DNA of 64,000 nt from contig CAJFQZ010000007.1 of NCBI GenBank assembly GCA_904419285.1, positions 1-64,000 of the forward strand, in the 5' to 3' direction. This stretch comes from Lachnospiraceae bacterium UBA1818 (GTDB taxonomy: Bacteria; Bacillota; Clostridia; Lachnospirales; Lachnospiraceae). The notes under the pieces are model-generated. The model searched no databases. It worked only from the letters and a program-made list of their open reading frames with translations, and was not told the DNA's origin. Made by a program: the position numbers and the translations under genes. The first letter of the stretch is position 1. Each line of letters starts with the position of its first letter. This document shows positions 35,085 through 45,131 of the stretch, piece by piece.

Positions 35085-36401
35085 ATGGACCTTTTTGATT
35101 ATATGAGAGAGACTAATAAGGAGAAAGAAGCACCGCTTGCATCAAGGATGCGCCCGGAAACGCTTGATGAAGTCGTGGGGCAGCAGCACATTATCGGAAA
35201 AGACAAGCTTCTCTACCGCGCCATCAAGGCGGACAAGCTGCGTTCGGTGATCTTCTACGGTCCGCCGGGAACCGGCAAGACGACGCTTGCAAAGGTGATC
35301 GCCAATACGACGAGCGCCGAGTTCAGGCAGATCAACGCCACTGTGGCCGGCAAGAAGGATATGGAGGAAGTGATCAGACAGGCAAAGGATCTGCAGGGAA
35401 TGTACGGGAGGAAGACGATTCTCTTTATCGATGAGATCCACCGGTTCAATAAGGGGCAGCAGGACTATCTGCTTCCGTTTGTGGAAGATGGTACAGTCAT
35501 CCTGATCGGAGCGACCACGGAGAATCCGTATTTTGAAGTGAACAGCGCGCTTCTGTCCAGATCCAGTATCTTTGAATTAAAGCCTCTGTCGAAAGATGAT
35601 ATAAAAACCCTTTTGAAACGGGCGGTCTATGACAAAGAGAAAGGTATGGGGAGTTTCCGTGCCGATATCGACGGAGACGCACTGGATTTTCTCGCAGACA
35701 TTTCCGGCGGAGACGCGAGGAGCGCTCTGAACGCGGCAGAACTGGGAATCCTGACAACGGACAGATCGGAGGACGGCATCATCCACATTACCCTCGAAGT
35801 GGCTTCGGAGTGCATCCAGAAACGGGCGGTCAATTACGACAGAAAAGGTGACAACCACTACGACATCATCTCGGCTTTTATAAAAAGCATGAGAGGATCC
35901 GATCCTGATGCCGCGGTATTCTATCTGGCCAAAATGCTTTACGCGGGCGAGGACGTGAAGTTTATTGCGCGCCGTATCATGATCTGCGCCTCAGAGGATG
36001 TGGGAAACGCGGATCCGATGGCGCTTACGGTAGCGGTGTCGGCCGCACAGGCTGTGGAGCGCATCGGTATGCCCGAGGGACAGATCATACTGGCACAGGC
36101 CGTCACTTATGTTGCGTCCGCGCCGAAGAGCAATTCTGCGGTCAATGCGATCTTCGTCGCCAATGAAGCAGTGCGCTCCGTCCGGACGACGGTGCCCTCC
36201 CATCTTCAGGACGCTCATTACAAAGGGGCGCAGAAGCTTGGGCACGGAGCCGGGTACAAGTATGCCCATGATTATCCCGGACATTATGTGAAACAGCAGT
36301 ATCTGCCGGATGAAATAAAAGACGCCAGATTCTATGAACCCGGCGTCCTGGGATATGAAAAAAAGATCAAAGAACATTTAGAGGAGCTCCGCAAGCAGTG
36401 A
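35085..36401 (+). CDS. rarA: Replication-associated recombination protein A (AAA+ ATPase)
   Basis: RarA/MgsA/WRNIP1-type ATPases act at stalled replication forks. Walker A is G-P-P-G-T-G-K-T at 59-66, Walker B is L-F-I-D-E-I-H-R-F near 112-120, and the sensor T-T-E-N-P-Y-F-E follows near 143. The clamp-loader-like C-terminal region ends with Y-L-P-D-E-I-K-D-A-R-F-Y-E-P. Length is 438, normal. Start is ATG 35085 behind TTGGAGG. Its last 24 bases overlap the 3' end of the opposite-strand DUF4364 gene. Confidence 0.95.
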   Translation: MDLFDYMRETNKEKEAPLASRMRPETLDEVVGQQHIIGKDKLLYRAIKADKLRSVIFYGPPGTGKTTLAKVIANTTSAEFRQINATVAGKKDMEEVIRQAKDLQGMYGRKTILFIDEIHRFNKGQQDYLLPFVEDGTVILIGATTENPYFEVNSALLSRSSIFELKPLSKDDIKTLLKRAVYDKEKGMGSFRADIDGDALDFLADISGGDARSALNAAELGILTTDRSEDGIIHITLEVASECIQKRAVNYDRKGDNHYDIISAFIKSMRGSDPDAAVFYLAKMLYAGEDVKFIARRIMICASEDVGNADPMALTVAVSAAQAVERIGMPEGQIILAQAVTYVASAPKSNSAVNAIFVANEAVRSVRTTVPSHLQDAHYKGAQKLGHGAGYKYAHDYPGHYVKQQYLPDEIKDARFYEPGVLGYEKKIKEHLEELRKQ

Positions 36402-36890
36402 GGTGTAGATCTCCTGGCTCTTATGAGACCAGCTGCGGACAATGGTTTCAGCCTCTTTTTCGGTCGGGACTGTGAGTTTCAGATCGATCAGGCTGAAGCC
36501 GTTCTCAACGATCTGGCATCTGACCTCGAATTCCCTGTTCGTGTTCAGATAATAATCTGCCTTTACAGACACTTCTTCTTTCAGATCATACTGCTTTTCC
36601 TTCAGAAAATCATCAATATCCTTCCGGATGGCCGGAGAGATCTTGTTGCTGAAAAAATGGATCGTCTCAGCGCCGTTTTCAGTCAGGTGATACAGTGTCC
36701 GGTTGTGAGTCGTCTCCACCTTCAGCAGATCTGATTCCGCCAGCTCGGACAGTGTCTCCTGGAGCTTGAAGTAAGATGTATATCCTTTATCCAGTATGAA
36801 TTCCGAGATCTGTGACGTGGTGAGCGGAAAATCGATCTTGTCCAGCATGTACAGTATGATCAGTTTATATAATGTATATGTTTCAGCCAT
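36378..36890 (-). CDS. DUF4364 family protein (winged-helix-like)
   Basis: The 170-residue protein has an N-terminal winged-helix-like region (L-Y-K-L-I-I-L-Y-M-L-D to Y-H-L-T-E-N-G, residues about 8-75) similar to PadR/MarR-type modules. An alpha/beta C-terminal part follows. This matches the Clostridia-wide DUF4364 family, whose function is unknown. The start M-A-E-T-Y-T is preceded by AGGAGAAAGG. The gene overlaps the rarA end tail-to-tail by 24 bases. Two direct repeats lie just upstream. Confidence 0.85.
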   Translation of the reverse strand: MAETYTLYKLIILYMLDKIDFPLTTSQISEFILDKGYTSYFKLQETLSELAESDLLKVETTHNRTLYHLTENGAETIHFFSNKISPAIRKDIDDFLKEKQYDLKEEVSVKADYYLNTNREFEVRCQIVENGFSLIDLKLTVPTEKEAETIVRSWSHKSQEIYTSLLAELL

Positions 36891-37200
36891 AAAATCCTTT
36901 CTCCTGATTGATGTTTATAAAGAATATCATTAATGTTTACGCAGAATATCATAACACTCTGCACGGTTCTTCGCAATAAAAGCTTTTGAATAAAAAGAGT
37001 TGAAAATGTTCCTGAAGAAATATAAAAATTAAAAAAGTGCTTTCTTTTTCAGAGGACATGCTGTATAATACAACCATATTTGATGCAATTTTCGATTGGA
37101 GTCAATTCAGACTAAACTTCCCGAAGCATTTGTTAAAAAACATGAAAGAGCAGTTGCGATACTGCGATACAATTTGATTCGACAGGAAAGGAATGATCTT
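36891..37200. other. Divergent AT-rich region between the DUF4364 gene and rho
   Basis: No gene is seen. Besides the tandem repeats there is a perfect TATAAT at 37064-37069 for rho with a poor -35 (tttctt, 37041-37046). A tandem tgcgatac repeat lies at about 37155-37170 in the rho leader. The rho frame is open through 37096-37200, but those residues are not Rho-like. The leader of about 125 bases could carry autoregulation. Confidence 0.5.
36911..36952. repeat. Two tandem 20-base direct repeats upstream of the DUF4364 gene
   Basis: 36911-36930 and 36933-36952 match in 17 of 20 positions, with a 22-base period (two helical turns). The location 20-60 bases before the start codon suggests an operator for a DNA-binding protein, possibly DUF4364 itself. 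Confidence 0.55.
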
Positions 37201-38550
37201 ATGACAAGAGAAAAATATGAATCCCTGCCCCTTGCAACATTGAAAGATCTTGCGAAAGCCAGAAAAATGCGCGGGATCTCAGGAATGAAAAAAGGGGAGC
37301 TGATCGACGCCATGCTCGCGCTGGATGAGAAAGAGAAGCAGAAAGAAGCGAGCGAAGAGGCGAAGGAAGAAGTCAGGGAAGAGATGAAGGAGAAAAAAGA
37401 AGAGACGGATATCGAGCAGCTGGACAGCGGCCATACGGCAAACGGCATACTTGAGGTGCTTCAGGACGGCTATGGATTCATCCGAAGCGAGAATTATCTT
37501 CCGGGAGAGAATGATGTCTATGTGTCTCCGTCCCAGATCCGAAGATTCGGACTGAAGACAGGCGATATTATTATGGGAAACACCAGGATTAAGACACAGG
37601 GGGAGAAGTTCAGCGCACTGCTGTATGTATCCACCATCAACGGCATGCGCCCTTCAGAGGCAATGAAGAGAAAGAATTTCGAGGATCTTACACCGATCTT
37701 CCCGAATAAGAGAATCCGCCTGGAAACGCCGGGGTGCACCACGGCGATGCGGATCGTGGATCTTATCTCTCCGATCGGGAAAGGGCAGAGGGGAATGATC
37801 GTCTCTCCGCCGAAGGCAGGAAAGACAACGCTCCTTAAAGAGGTGGCGCTCTCTGTGCAGAAGACGGAACCAAAGATGCATCTTCTTATCCTTCTGATCG
37901 ATGAACGTCCGGAGGAGGTAACGGATATCAAGGAGGCGATCGAAGGCCCCAATGTGGAAGTGATCTATTCTACCTTTGATGAACTTCCGGAACACCACAA
38001 AAGAGTGTCAGAGATGGTCATCGCCCGTGCAAAGCGGCTTGTGGAGCATGGAAAAGACGTTATGATCCTGCTGGACAGTATCACCAGACTGGCCAGAGCG
38101 TACAATCTTACTGTTCCGCCGTCAGGAAGGACGCTCTCCGGAGGCCTTGATCCGGCGGCTCTCTACAGCCCGAAGCGTTTCTTCGGCGCAGCGAGAAACA
38201 TGAGAGAGGGCGGAAGCCTTACCATCCTCGCCACGGCGCTGGTGGAGACTGGAAGCAAGATGGACGACGTGGTCTATGAGGAGTTCAAGGGAACGGGCAA
38301 CATGGAGCTGATGCTGGACCGCAGGCTTCAGGAAAAGAGGGTGTTCCCTGCTATCGACATCCCGAAATCAGGAACAAGGCGGGAAGATCTGCTGCTCGAT
38401 AAAGAGGAGCAGGAAGCAGCATATATCATACGGCGTGCGATGAACGGCATGAAGGCTGAGGAGGCTGTTGACAATCTTCTGAACATGTTCGCGAGGACAA
38501 AATCCAATGCTGAACTGGTGCATCAGGTGATTCGTCAGAAGTTTATTTAA
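37201..38550 (+). CDS. rho: Transcription termination factor Rho
   Basis: Rho is the hexameric RNA helicase that ends transcription. An N-terminal Rho-N domain ([13 protein letters not shown]) is followed by a Lys/Glu-rich insert (about 55-80). The cold-shock-like RNA-binding domain [14 protein letters not shown] follows. Walker A is P-P-K-A-G-K-T-T at about 203-210 and D-S-I-T-R-L-A-R-A is near 290-298. Start is ATG 37201, giving 449 residues, a normal size; aaagga lies upstream. rpmE follows, a common Firmicute pairing. Confidence 0.96.
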   Translation: MTREKYESLPLATLKDLAKARKMRGISGMKKGELIDAMLALDEKEKQKEASEEAKEEVREEMKEKKEETDIEQLDSGHTANGILEVLQDGYGFIRSENYLPGENDVYVSPSQIRRFGLKTGDIIMGNTRIKTQGEKFSALLYVSTINGMRPSEAMKRKNFEDLTPIFPNKRIRLETPGCTTAMRIVDLISPIGKGQRGMIVSPPKAGKTTLLKEVALSVQKTEPKMHLLILLIDERPEEVTDIKEAIEGPNVEVIYSTFDELPEHHKRVSEMVIARAKRLVEHGKDVMILLDSITRLARAYNLTVPPSGRTLSGGLDPAALYSPKRFFGAARNMREGGSLTILATALVETGSKMDDVVYEEFKGTGNMELMLDRRLQEKRVFPAIDIPKSGTRREDLLLDKEEQEAAYIIRRAMNGMKAEEAVDNLLNMFARTKSNAELVHQVIRQKFI

Positions 38551-38557
38551 AAAAGTA

Positions 38558-38586
38558 TTGCAAAAGGAAATGTCTTGTGCTACAAT
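38558..38586 (+). promoter_or_regulatory. Promoter of rpmE
   Basis: TTGCAA at 38558-38563, 17-base spacer, TACAAT at 38581-38586. Confidence 0.65.
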
Positions 38587-38640
38587 TAAGAGGCTGTTTA
38601 GAGATTATACTAATTATTTTAAAATAGAGAGGTGAAAATC

Positions 38641-38841
38641 ATGCGCGAAGGAATCCATCCAGAGTACCATCAGGCAACAGTGACTTGCAACTGCGGGAAC
38701 ACATTTGTGACAGGTTCTACAAACAAGAGTATCCACGTGGAAATCTGCTCCAAGTGCCATCCGTTCTACACAGGCCAGCAGAAAGCGGCACAGGCTCGCG
38801 GCCGTGTTGATAAGTTCAACAAAAAGTATGGTATTAAATAA
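38641..38841 (+). CDS. rpmE: 50S ribosomal protein L31, zinc-binding type
   Basis: L31 sits at the ribosomal subunit interface. This is the zinc-containing (C+) form, with Cys at 16, 18, 36 and 39. The C+ form is usually replaced by a Cys-less paralogue under zinc starvation; none is seen here. The 66-residue protein starts at ATG 38641 (M-R-E-G-I-H-P); a GTG nine bases upstream is in frame but lies inside the gagaggtg ribosome site. It has its own promoter after rho. Confidence 0.96.
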   Translation: MREGIHPEYHQATVTCNCGNTFVTGSTNKSIHVEICSKCHPFYTGQQKAAQARGRVDKFNKKYGIK

Positions 38842-38973
38842 GAATGATACGTTGCAGGCTGAGGTGAAGAACATCTCAGCCTGTTTGTTTTGATGCCGGA
38901 TTTTCAGCGGCGGGGCGTGCCTGCGAGGAACCCGGCGGACATATACAGATACATACAGACAGTAGGAGGCAGT

Positions 38974-39888
38974 ATGAAATCATCAAATATTGGCGGACAG
39001 GCGGTCCTCGAAGGCATAATGATGAGGAACGGCGGAAAATATTCCGTTGCTGTGCGCAGGACGGACGGAGAGATCGCCGTGGACGTACAGGATTATAAAA
39101 GTGTTATTCCGTGGAAGACCCCGCTTAAAATACCTTTTATCCGGGGGATTTTTAATTTTGTGGACTCTCTTGTGCTGGGGATGAAGACGCTTACCTATTC
39201 CGCCTCTTTTTTTGAGGAAGACGAGGAAGAAGTGCTCACAGAAGAAGAGGCGGCCAAAAGAGAGAAGATGGACAGGCTGCTCATGAACCTGACGGTTGCC
39301 GCAGCAGTGGTCATCGCGGTGGCGATCTTTATGGTCCTGCCTTATTTCCTGAGCAGTATCGTGGAGAGATATACATCCTCCCGCATGCTCATGACTGTGT
39401 TTGAGGGAGTGATCCGGGTTGCGGTCTTTCTGCTCTATATTTTCCTGATCTCAAGAACGAAGGATATCAAGCGGACGTTTATGTACCACGGAGCGGAGCA
39501 TAAGTGCATCAACTGCATCGAGCACGGACTTGAGCTGAATGTGGAGAATGTGCGGAAGAGTTCAAAGCAGCATAAACGCTGCGGTACCAGTTTCCTGTTT
39601 TTTGTCGTGATCGTGAGTATTATTTTCTGTTTCTTTATAACCGCAGAGTCACAGATCCTCAGAGTGATCATCCGGATCGCTCTCCTGCCTTTGATCGCAG
39701 GGGTGTCCTATGAGATCATCCGCCTTGCGGGAAACAGTGACAATCCGGTCATCAACGCGCTGAGCAGACCAGGCATGTGGATACAGAATATGACGACGAA
39801 AGAGCCGGACGACAGCATGATCGAAGTAGGGATCCGCGCAGTGGAGGAAGTCTTCGACTGGCGGACCTGGCAGAGGGAAAACCTATGA
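38974..39888 (+). CDS. DUF1385 (YqhQ-like) membrane protein
   Basis: This conserved Firmicute family of unknown function begins with the signature G-G-Q-A-V-L-E-G-I-M-M-R. Length is 304. It has several hydrophobic segments (about 105-130, 145-165, 210-235). The conserved Y-H-G-A-E-H-K and C-I-N-C-I-E segment near 171-182, with its His, Glu and Cys residues, suggests metal binding. Start is ATG 38974 behind AGGAGG. The stop overlaps prmC by four bases (ATGA), so the two are translationally coupled. Confidence 0.88.
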   Translation: MKSSNIGGQAVLEGIMMRNGGKYSVAVRRTDGEIAVDVQDYKSVIPWKTPLKIPFIRGIFNFVDSLVLGMKTLTYSASFFEEDEEEVLTEEEAAKREKMDRLLMNLTVAAAVVIAVAIFMVLPYFLSSIVERYTSSRMLMTVFEGVIRVAVFLLYIFLISRTKDIKRTFMYHGAEHKCINCIEHGLELNVENVRKSSKQHKRCGTSFLFFVVIVSIIFCFFITAESQILRVIIRIALLPLIAGVSYEIIRLAGNSDNPVINALSRPGMWIQNMTTKEPDDSMIEVGIRAVEEVFDWRTWQRENL

Positions 39889-40778
39889 CGCTGAAGGAGG
39901 CTTACACAGAGGCCGGAAGAAGGCTGAAAGAGCGCGGGATCCCGGAGGCGTCTCTGGATGCATGGCTTCTTCTGGAATATGTGACAGGGGTTTCAAGGGC
40001 GTCGTATTACGCAGATCCGGACCGGGAGATGAACGGAACGGACCTGAAAAGGTACAGATTCCTGATCGGACAGAGGGCAGAGCATATTCCGCTGCAGCAC
40101 CTGACAGGAACACAGGAATTCATGGGGCTTGAATTCGCGGTGAATGATCAGGTCCTTATCCCAAGACAGGATACAGAGATCCTGGTGGAGCAGGCGCTTG
40201 CCGTCCTGAAGAACGGAGAGGTTCCGGCGGAAAGAGGGCATATCCGTATTCTGGACATGTGCACGGGATCAGGATGCATTCTGCTGAGCGTGCTGCATTG
40301 GAGCAGGAAGATGCTGCAGAATCGTACAGCGGGCGGACAGGATATTTTAATAGAAGGAACAGGAGCAGATGTCTCGCCAGGAGCACTGGCCACGGCTGAA
40401 GAAAACGCACGCCGTCTGGGCGTGAAAGCGGAATTTGTGCAGAGTGACCTGTTCGACAGCATTTCCGGACGATACGGAATGATCCTGTCAAATCCGCCAT
40501 ATATCAGGACTGCGGAGATAGAAAACCTGCAGGAGGAGGTAAGGCTCCACGATCCTGTCCTTGCCCTGGATGGAAGAGAGGACGGACTGTATTTTTACCG
40601 GAGGATCGTGAGGGAGAGCTGCGGCTGCCTGGAAAATGGCGGCATGCTGATGTTTGAGATCGGTTTTGATCAGGCGGAAGCAGTCTCCGGTCTTATGAGA
40701 GACGCAGGCTTTGCCGGGATCGCAGTGAAAAAGGATCTGGCGGGACTTGACCGTGTCGTGTCAGGCGTGTTAAAGTGA
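39885..40778 (+). CDS. prmC: Peptide chain release factor N5-glutamine methyltransferase
   Basis: PrmC methylates the Gln of the GGQ motif in release factors, using S-adenosylmethionine. The SAM site is D-M-C-T-G-S-G-C (about 124-131) and the catalytic N-P-P-Y is at about 203-206. Length is 297. The ATG 39885 overlaps the stop of the DUF1385 gene; an upstream open frame to 39777 overlaps that gene and is not real. Its substrate gene prfA follows 40 bases later. Confidence 0.95.
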   Translation: MTLKEAYTEAGRRLKERGIPEASLDAWLLLEYVTGVSRASYYADPDREMNGTDLKRYRFLIGQRAEHIPLQHLTGTQEFMGLEFAVNDQVLIPRQDTEILVEQALAVLKNGEVPAERGHIRILDMCTGSGCILLSVLHWSRKMLQNRTAGGQDILIEGTGADVSPGALATAEENARRLGVKAEFVQSDLFDSISGRYGMILSNPPYIRTAEIENLQEEVRLHDPVLALDGREDGLYFYRRIVRESCGCLENGGMLMFEIGFDQAEAVSGLMRDAGFAGIAVKKDLAGLDRVVSGVLK

Positions 40779-40818
40779 TGCAGAAAAGAAATAATGTTTT
40801 AGAAAAGGATAGATTAGA

Positions 40819-41889
40819 ATGTTTGACAGATTGGATGATCTACTGATTCGATATGAAGAAGTAATGGGAGAGCTTCAGGAGCCGGATGTGGCAAACGATT
40901 CCGAGCGGTTCCGGAAGCTCATGAAGGAGCAGAGCGATCTCGCTCCGATCGTGGAAGCTTATAAAGAATATAAGGACTGCCGTCAGAATATAGAAGACAG
41001 CCTTGCGATGCTGGAGGAAGAGTCGGACGAGGAGATGCGGGAACTGGCGAAGGAAGAGCTCAGCGAGTCCAGGAGCCGTGTGGAGGAACTGGAGCAGAAG
41101 CTGAAGATCCTTCTTCTTCCGAAAGACCCGAATGATGACAAAAACGTTATCGTTGAGATCCGCGCCGGCGCCGGCGGAGATGAGGCTGCGCTGTTTGCGG
41201 CGGAGATCTATCGTATGTACGTCCACTACGCGGACAGCCGCGGATGGAAGACGGAGCTGATCTCCCTGAATGAGAACGGGATCGGCGGATTTAAGGAGTG
41301 CGTGTTCATGATCACGGGACAGGGCGCGTATTCCAGACTGAAATATGAAAGTGGTGTGCACCGTGTGCAGAGAGTTCCGGAGACGGAGAGCGGCGGCAGA
41401 ATCCATACGTCTACGATCACTGTGGCGATCATGCCGGAAGCAGAGGAAGTGGATGTCGTGATCGATGAGAAGGATATCCGTATCGATGTGATGAGGGCAT
41501 CCGGAAACGGAGGACAGTGTGTCAACACAACAGACTCTGCAGTCCGTCTGACTCATTATCCGACAGGGATCGTGATCTACAGCCAGACAGAAAAGTCTCA
41601 GCTGCAGAATAAGGAGAAGGCATTCCGGCTGCTCCGTTCCAAGCTTTACGATCTGGAACTTGAGAAGCAGCAGGCATCTGAGGCGGAAGCAAGAAGGAGC
41701 CAGATCGGAACAGGAGACCGTTCCGAGAAGATCCGTACTTATAACTTCCCGCAGGGAAGGGTTACTGATCACCGTATCAAACTGACCCTCCACAAGCTGG
41801 ACAGCATACTGAACGGCGACCTGGACGAGATCATCGACAGCCTGATCGCAGCAGATCAGACTGCCAAGCTGGCAAAGATGGAGGATTAA
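40819..41889 (+). CDS. prfA: Peptide chain release factor 1
   Basis: RF1 reads UAA and UAG and triggers peptide release. The catalytic G-G-Q is at about 231-233 inside [16 protein letters not shown]. Length is 356, normal for RF1. No programmed frameshift of the RF2 type is present. Start is ATG 40819 behind aaaagga. One base separates its stop from the next gene. Confidence 0.97.
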   Translation: MFDRLDDLLIRYEEVMGELQEPDVANDSERFRKLMKEQSDLAPIVEAYKEYKDCRQNIEDSLAMLEEESDEEMRELAKEELSESRSRVEELEQKLKILLLPKDPNDDKNVIVEIRAGAGGDEAALFAAEIYRMYVHYADSRGWKTELISLNENGIGGFKECVFMITGQGAYSRLKYESGVHRVQRVPETESGGRIHTSTITVAIMPEAEEVDVVIDEKDIRIDVMRASGNGGQCVNTTDSAVRLTHYPTGIVIYSQTEKSQLQNKEKAFRLLRSKLYDLELEKQQASEAEARRSQIGTGDRSEKIRTYNFPQGRVTDHRIKLTLHKLDSILNGDLDEIIDSLIAADQTAKLAKMED

Positions 41890-41890
41890 T

Positions 41891-42805
41891 ATGGAGTATG
41901 AATTTAAGCGCCCGGAGCTGGAAGACAAAGAACTGATCAGTTCCTATTTTGCCAAAGCGCCTGGCAGAAGCTGTGAGAGAACTTTCGTGAATGTCTACCT
42001 CTGGTCCAGGCATTATAAAGTGAAATTTGCTGTGATCGAGGATGCTCTTGTATTTCGGGATGAGGGGGACGGATTTGCGTTTTCCTACCCGGCAGGGAAA
42101 GATGAGGCAGTAAAGAAGGCGCTGGAGGCGTTGATGGAGTACTGCAGGGAAAGAAAGTGCCCGTTCCGGCTTTACAATGTGACGGAAGAGCATTTTGCCC
42201 AGCTCTGCGGATGGTTTCCGGACAGATTCCAGATCCGGTATGACAGAGACGCCGCGGACTATGTCTACGAGACAGAGAAGCTGGCGACCCTTGCCGGCAA
42301 GAAGCTTCACGGCAAACGAAACCATATCAATAAGTTCAAGGCTCTGTATCCGGACTGGTCCTATGAGAGCCTGAACGACGACAATGTGGAAGAATGTTTT
42401 CAGATGGCTCTGAAGTGGAGAAATCAGAACGGATGCGATGATGATGCGGAAAAGAATGCGGAGATGTGCGTGACGCTCAATTCTCTGCGGCTCTATAAAG
42501 AACTGGGGCTAAGAGGAGGCGTTCTGAAGATCGGAGAAAAGATCGCGGCGTTTTCTGTGGGCGAGCCCCTGTGCAGCGATACATTTGTAGTACACATTGA
42601 GAAAGCCTTCCCGGATATCGAAGGGGCATACCCCATGATCAACCAGCAGTTTGTGCTGCATGAGTGCATGGATTATACTTATGTGAACCGGGAGGAGGAT
42701 ACAGGCGCGGAGGGACTCAGAAAGGCAAAGCTGTCCTACCGTCCGGTATTTATGGTAGAGAAAGGGATCGTTACGGAAAAGACCGGAAATGATCCAGAAG
42801 AGTAA
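41891..42805 (+). CDS. DUF2156 (phosphatidylglycerol lysyltransferase-like) protein
   Basis: The 304-residue protein has a doubled GNAT-like fold like the C-terminal domain of MprF and FemX-type acyltransferases. Typical segments are K-L-H-G-K-R-N-H-I-N-K-F (about 137-148) and A-A-F-S-V-G-E near 217. No membrane helices are present, so it is a soluble version. Substrate is unknown; aminoacyl or acyl transfer is only inferred. It starts one base after prfA and is co-transcribed with prmC-prfA. Confidence 0.82.
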   Translation: MEYEFKRPELEDKELISSYFAKAPGRSCERTFVNVYLWSRHYKVKFAVIEDALVFRDEGDGFAFSYPAGKDEAVKKALEALMEYCRERKCPFRLYNVTEEHFAQLCGWFPDRFQIRYDRDAADYVYETEKLATLAGKKLHGKRNHINKFKALYPDWSYESLNDDNVEECFQMALKWRNQNGCDDDAEKNAEMCVTLNSLRLYKELGLRGGVLKIGEKIAAFSVGEPLCSDTFVVHIEKAFPDIEGAYPMINQQFVLHECMDYTYVNREEDTGAEGLRKAKLSYRPVFMVEKGIVTEKTGNDPEE

Positions 42806-42834
42806 ATCAGAGTAAAAGAAATGGAGTGACAGAG

Positions 42835-44022
42835 ATGATTTCAAAGAAAATGGAAAATATGGTGGCGAACAGTTCGGCGATCCGGGCGATGTTTGAAGAA
42901 GGAAACCGACTTGCAAAGATCTACGGCGCAGAGAATGTATATGATTTCAGTCTCGGCAATCCGAATGTCCCTGCTCCGGAAGCTGTAAAAAACGCGATCA
43001 TCGATCTCCTGAACGAAGAAGATCCGGTGGTCCTTCACGGATATACCAACAGCAATGCAGGCTATGAGGATGTACGGCAGGCAGTGGCAGAGTCTCTGAA
43101 CGAACGCTTCGGCACGGCATTCTCAGGAAAGAACATCACGATGACCGTGGGCGCCGCCGGAGGCCTGAATGTGATCCTGAAGGCTCTCCTTAATCCGGGG
43201 GATGAAGTGATCACATTCGTTCCGTATTTCGGCGAGTACAGAAGTTATGTGGATAATTATGACGGCGTTCTCGTGGAAATCTCTCCGGACACATCCACAT
43301 TCCAGCCGAAACTGGATGAGTTTGAGGCGAAGATCACTCCCAGGACGAGAGCCGTCATCGTCAACACTCCGAACAATCCGACAGGAGTCGTTTACTCTGA
43401 GGACACGATCAGAAAGATGGCTGCCGTGATGGAGAAAAAGCAGAAAGAATACGGCACGGACATCTATCTGATCTCCGACGAGCCCTACAGAGAGCTCGCT
43501 TACGATGGAGTTGAGGTCCCTTATCTGACGAAATATTATGCAAACACGGTGGTCGGGTATTCCTACAGTAAATCTCTTTCCCTTCCGGGAGAAAGGATCG
43601 GGTATCTGGTCATCCCGGATGAGGCGGCAGACAGTGAGAATCTTATCTCGGCGGTCAATGTTGCTACAAGGATCCTGGGCTTTGTCAATGCACCGACTCT
43701 TCAGCAGAAAGTCGTAAAAGCATGTCTGAATGAGAAGACGGATATCTCTTTCTATGACAGGAACAGGGAGACTCTTTACAATGGGCTGAAGGAACTTGGC
43801 TTTGACTGCATCAAACCGGAAGGCGCGTTCTATCTCTTCGTCAAATCACCGACAGAGGACGAGAAAGAGTTCTGCGCGGCGGCGAAGAAGTATAATATCC
43901 TCCTTGTGCCGGGAAGCTCCTTCGGATGCCCGGGATATGTAAGGATCGCATACTGCGTGGCATACGAGACGATCGTAAATTCCCTGCCGAAGTTTGCAGA
44001 ACTGGCGAAAGAATACAGATAA
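42835..44022 (+). CDS. PLP-dependent aminotransferase, class I/II
   Basis: An aspartate-aminotransferase-fold enzyme with the PLP lysine in S-Y-S-K-S-L-S-L-P-G at about 246. N-T-P-N-N-P-T-G-V is near 178-186 and the R-I-A-Y-C arginine segment near the C-terminus. The start is ATG 42835 (eight bases after GGAG) rather than GTG 42826; the length is 395. It lies next to hisC, 30 bases away. Substrate cannot be fixed: aspartate, alanine or aromatic amino acids are possible. Confidence 0.88.
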   Translation: MISKKMENMVANSSAIRAMFEEGNRLAKIYGAENVYDFSLGNPNVPAPEAVKNAIIDLLNEEDPVVLHGYTNSNAGYEDVRQAVAESLNERFGTAFSGKNITMTVGAAGGLNVILKALLNPGDEVITFVPYFGEYRSYVDNYDGVLVEISPDTSTFQPKLDEFEAKITPRTRAVIVNTPNNPTGVVYSEDTIRKMAAVMEKKQKEYGTDIYLISDEPYRELAYDGVEVPYLTKYYANTVVGYSYSKSLSLPGERIGYLVIPDEAADSENLISAVNVATRILGFVNAPTLQQKVVKACLNEKTDISFYDRNRETLYNGLKELGFDCIKPEGAFYLFVKSPTEDEKEFCAAAKKYNILLVPGSSFGCPGYVRIAYCVAYETIVNSLPKFAELAKEYR

Positions 44023-44052
44023 GAGATCAATCAGAACAGGGGGATCACAACA

Positions 44053-45117
44053 ATGACGATAAGACCAGAACTAATGAAAAATATCCGGACAACAGAGCCC
44101 TATGTTCCGGGAGAGCAGCCCCAGAATAAAGTGATCAAGCTGAACACAAACGAGAATCCCTATCCGCCGGCTCCAGGAGTTGAGGAAATGCTGAAGAAGA
44201 TAGATACGGACCGCTTGAGACTGTATCCGGACCCGGCGGCGGGCAGCCTCGTCAGGGCCCTGGCCGAGCATTATGGAGTCGGGGAGGATCAGGTGTTCGT
44301 GGGAGTCGGATCTGATGATGTGCTCAGCATGTGCTTCCTTACCTTTTTTAATTCCGACAGACCGGTCCTGTTCCCGGACATTACATATTCCTTCTATAAA
44401 GTCTGGGCGGACCTCTATAGGATCCCGTATGAGACAGTTCCTCTTGATGAAAACTTCAGGATCGTGAGGGAGGATTATTACAGAGAAAACGGAGGAATCA
44501 TTTTCCCGAATCCGAATGCTCCCACAGCAGTCTATGAAGAGCTTGATTTTGTGGAAGATATCCTTTCCCATAACAGAGATTCTATTGTTATCGTGGACGA
44601 GGCTTATGTGGATTTTGCGGGCAGATCCGCCATGGAACTGGTCGAAAAATATGATAATCTGATCGTAGTCCAGACATTTTCGAAGGCGCGGAGCATGGCA
44701 GGGATGCGGATCGGGTATGCTGTTTCTAATCCGGAACTGATCCGCTGCCTGAATGACGTGAAGTATTCGGTGAATTCCTATACAATGAATATGCCGTCTA
44801 TCCTGTGCGGCGCTGAGGCACTGAAGGATACGGAATATTTTGAAACGACTGTCCGTAAGATAGTAGAGACGAGAGAGTGGGCAAAGGAAGAACTGAAAAG
44901 GCTCGGTTTCGTATTCCCGGATGCAAAGGCAAATTTTATTTTTGCAAGGCATCCTGAAGTTGATGCAGATGAACTGTTCGAGGCTCTGAAGGAACACGAT
45001 ATCTATGTAAGGCACTGGAAAGGCGGGAGGATCGGACAGTATCTCCGTATTACGGTGGGAACTCGCCGGGAGATGAAGGCATTGTTTGATTTTCTCGGTG
45101 AATATATGAAAAAATAA
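44053..45117 (+). CDS. hisC: Histidinol-phosphate aminotransferase
   Basis: HisC forms histidinol phosphate in histidine synthesis; homologues also act on aromatic amino acids. L-N-T-N-E-N-P-Y-P-P is at about 31-40, and the PLP lysine is in Q-T-F-S-K-A-R-S at about 211. A C-terminal G-x-Y-L-R-I-T-V-G-T segment is present. Length is 354, normal. Start is ATG 44053 behind CAGGGGG. No other his genes are in the window, so a broader aminotransferase role is possible. Confidence 0.85.
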   Translation: MTIRPELMKNIRTTEPYVPGEQPQNKVIKLNTNENPYPPAPGVEEMLKKIDTDRLRLYPDPAAGSLVRALAEHYGVGEDQVFVGVGSDDVLSMCFLTFFNSDRPVLFPDITYSFYKVWADLYRIPYETVPLDENFRIVREDYYRENGGIIFPNPNAPTAVYEELDFVEDILSHNRDSIVIVDEAYVDFAGRSAMELVEKYDNLIVVQTFSKARSMAGMRIGYAVSNPELIRCLNDVKYSVNSYTMNMPSILCGAEALKDTEYFETTVRKIVETREWAKEELKRLGFVFPDAKANFIFARHPEVDADELFEALKEHDIYVRHWKGGRIGQYLRITVGTRREMKALFDFLGEYMKK

Positions 45118-45131
45118 GGAGAATTATATTT

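Noticed and set aside
36911-36952. CRISPR-like repeats
   Set aside because: Only two imperfect 20-base repeats separated by two bases; no spacers. No CRISPR array was seen anywhere in the window.
37096-37200. Longer N-terminus for Rho
   Set aside because: The frame is open, but the residues are not Rho-like and no ribosome site precedes TTG 37096. ATG 37201 gives the normal N-terminal domain.
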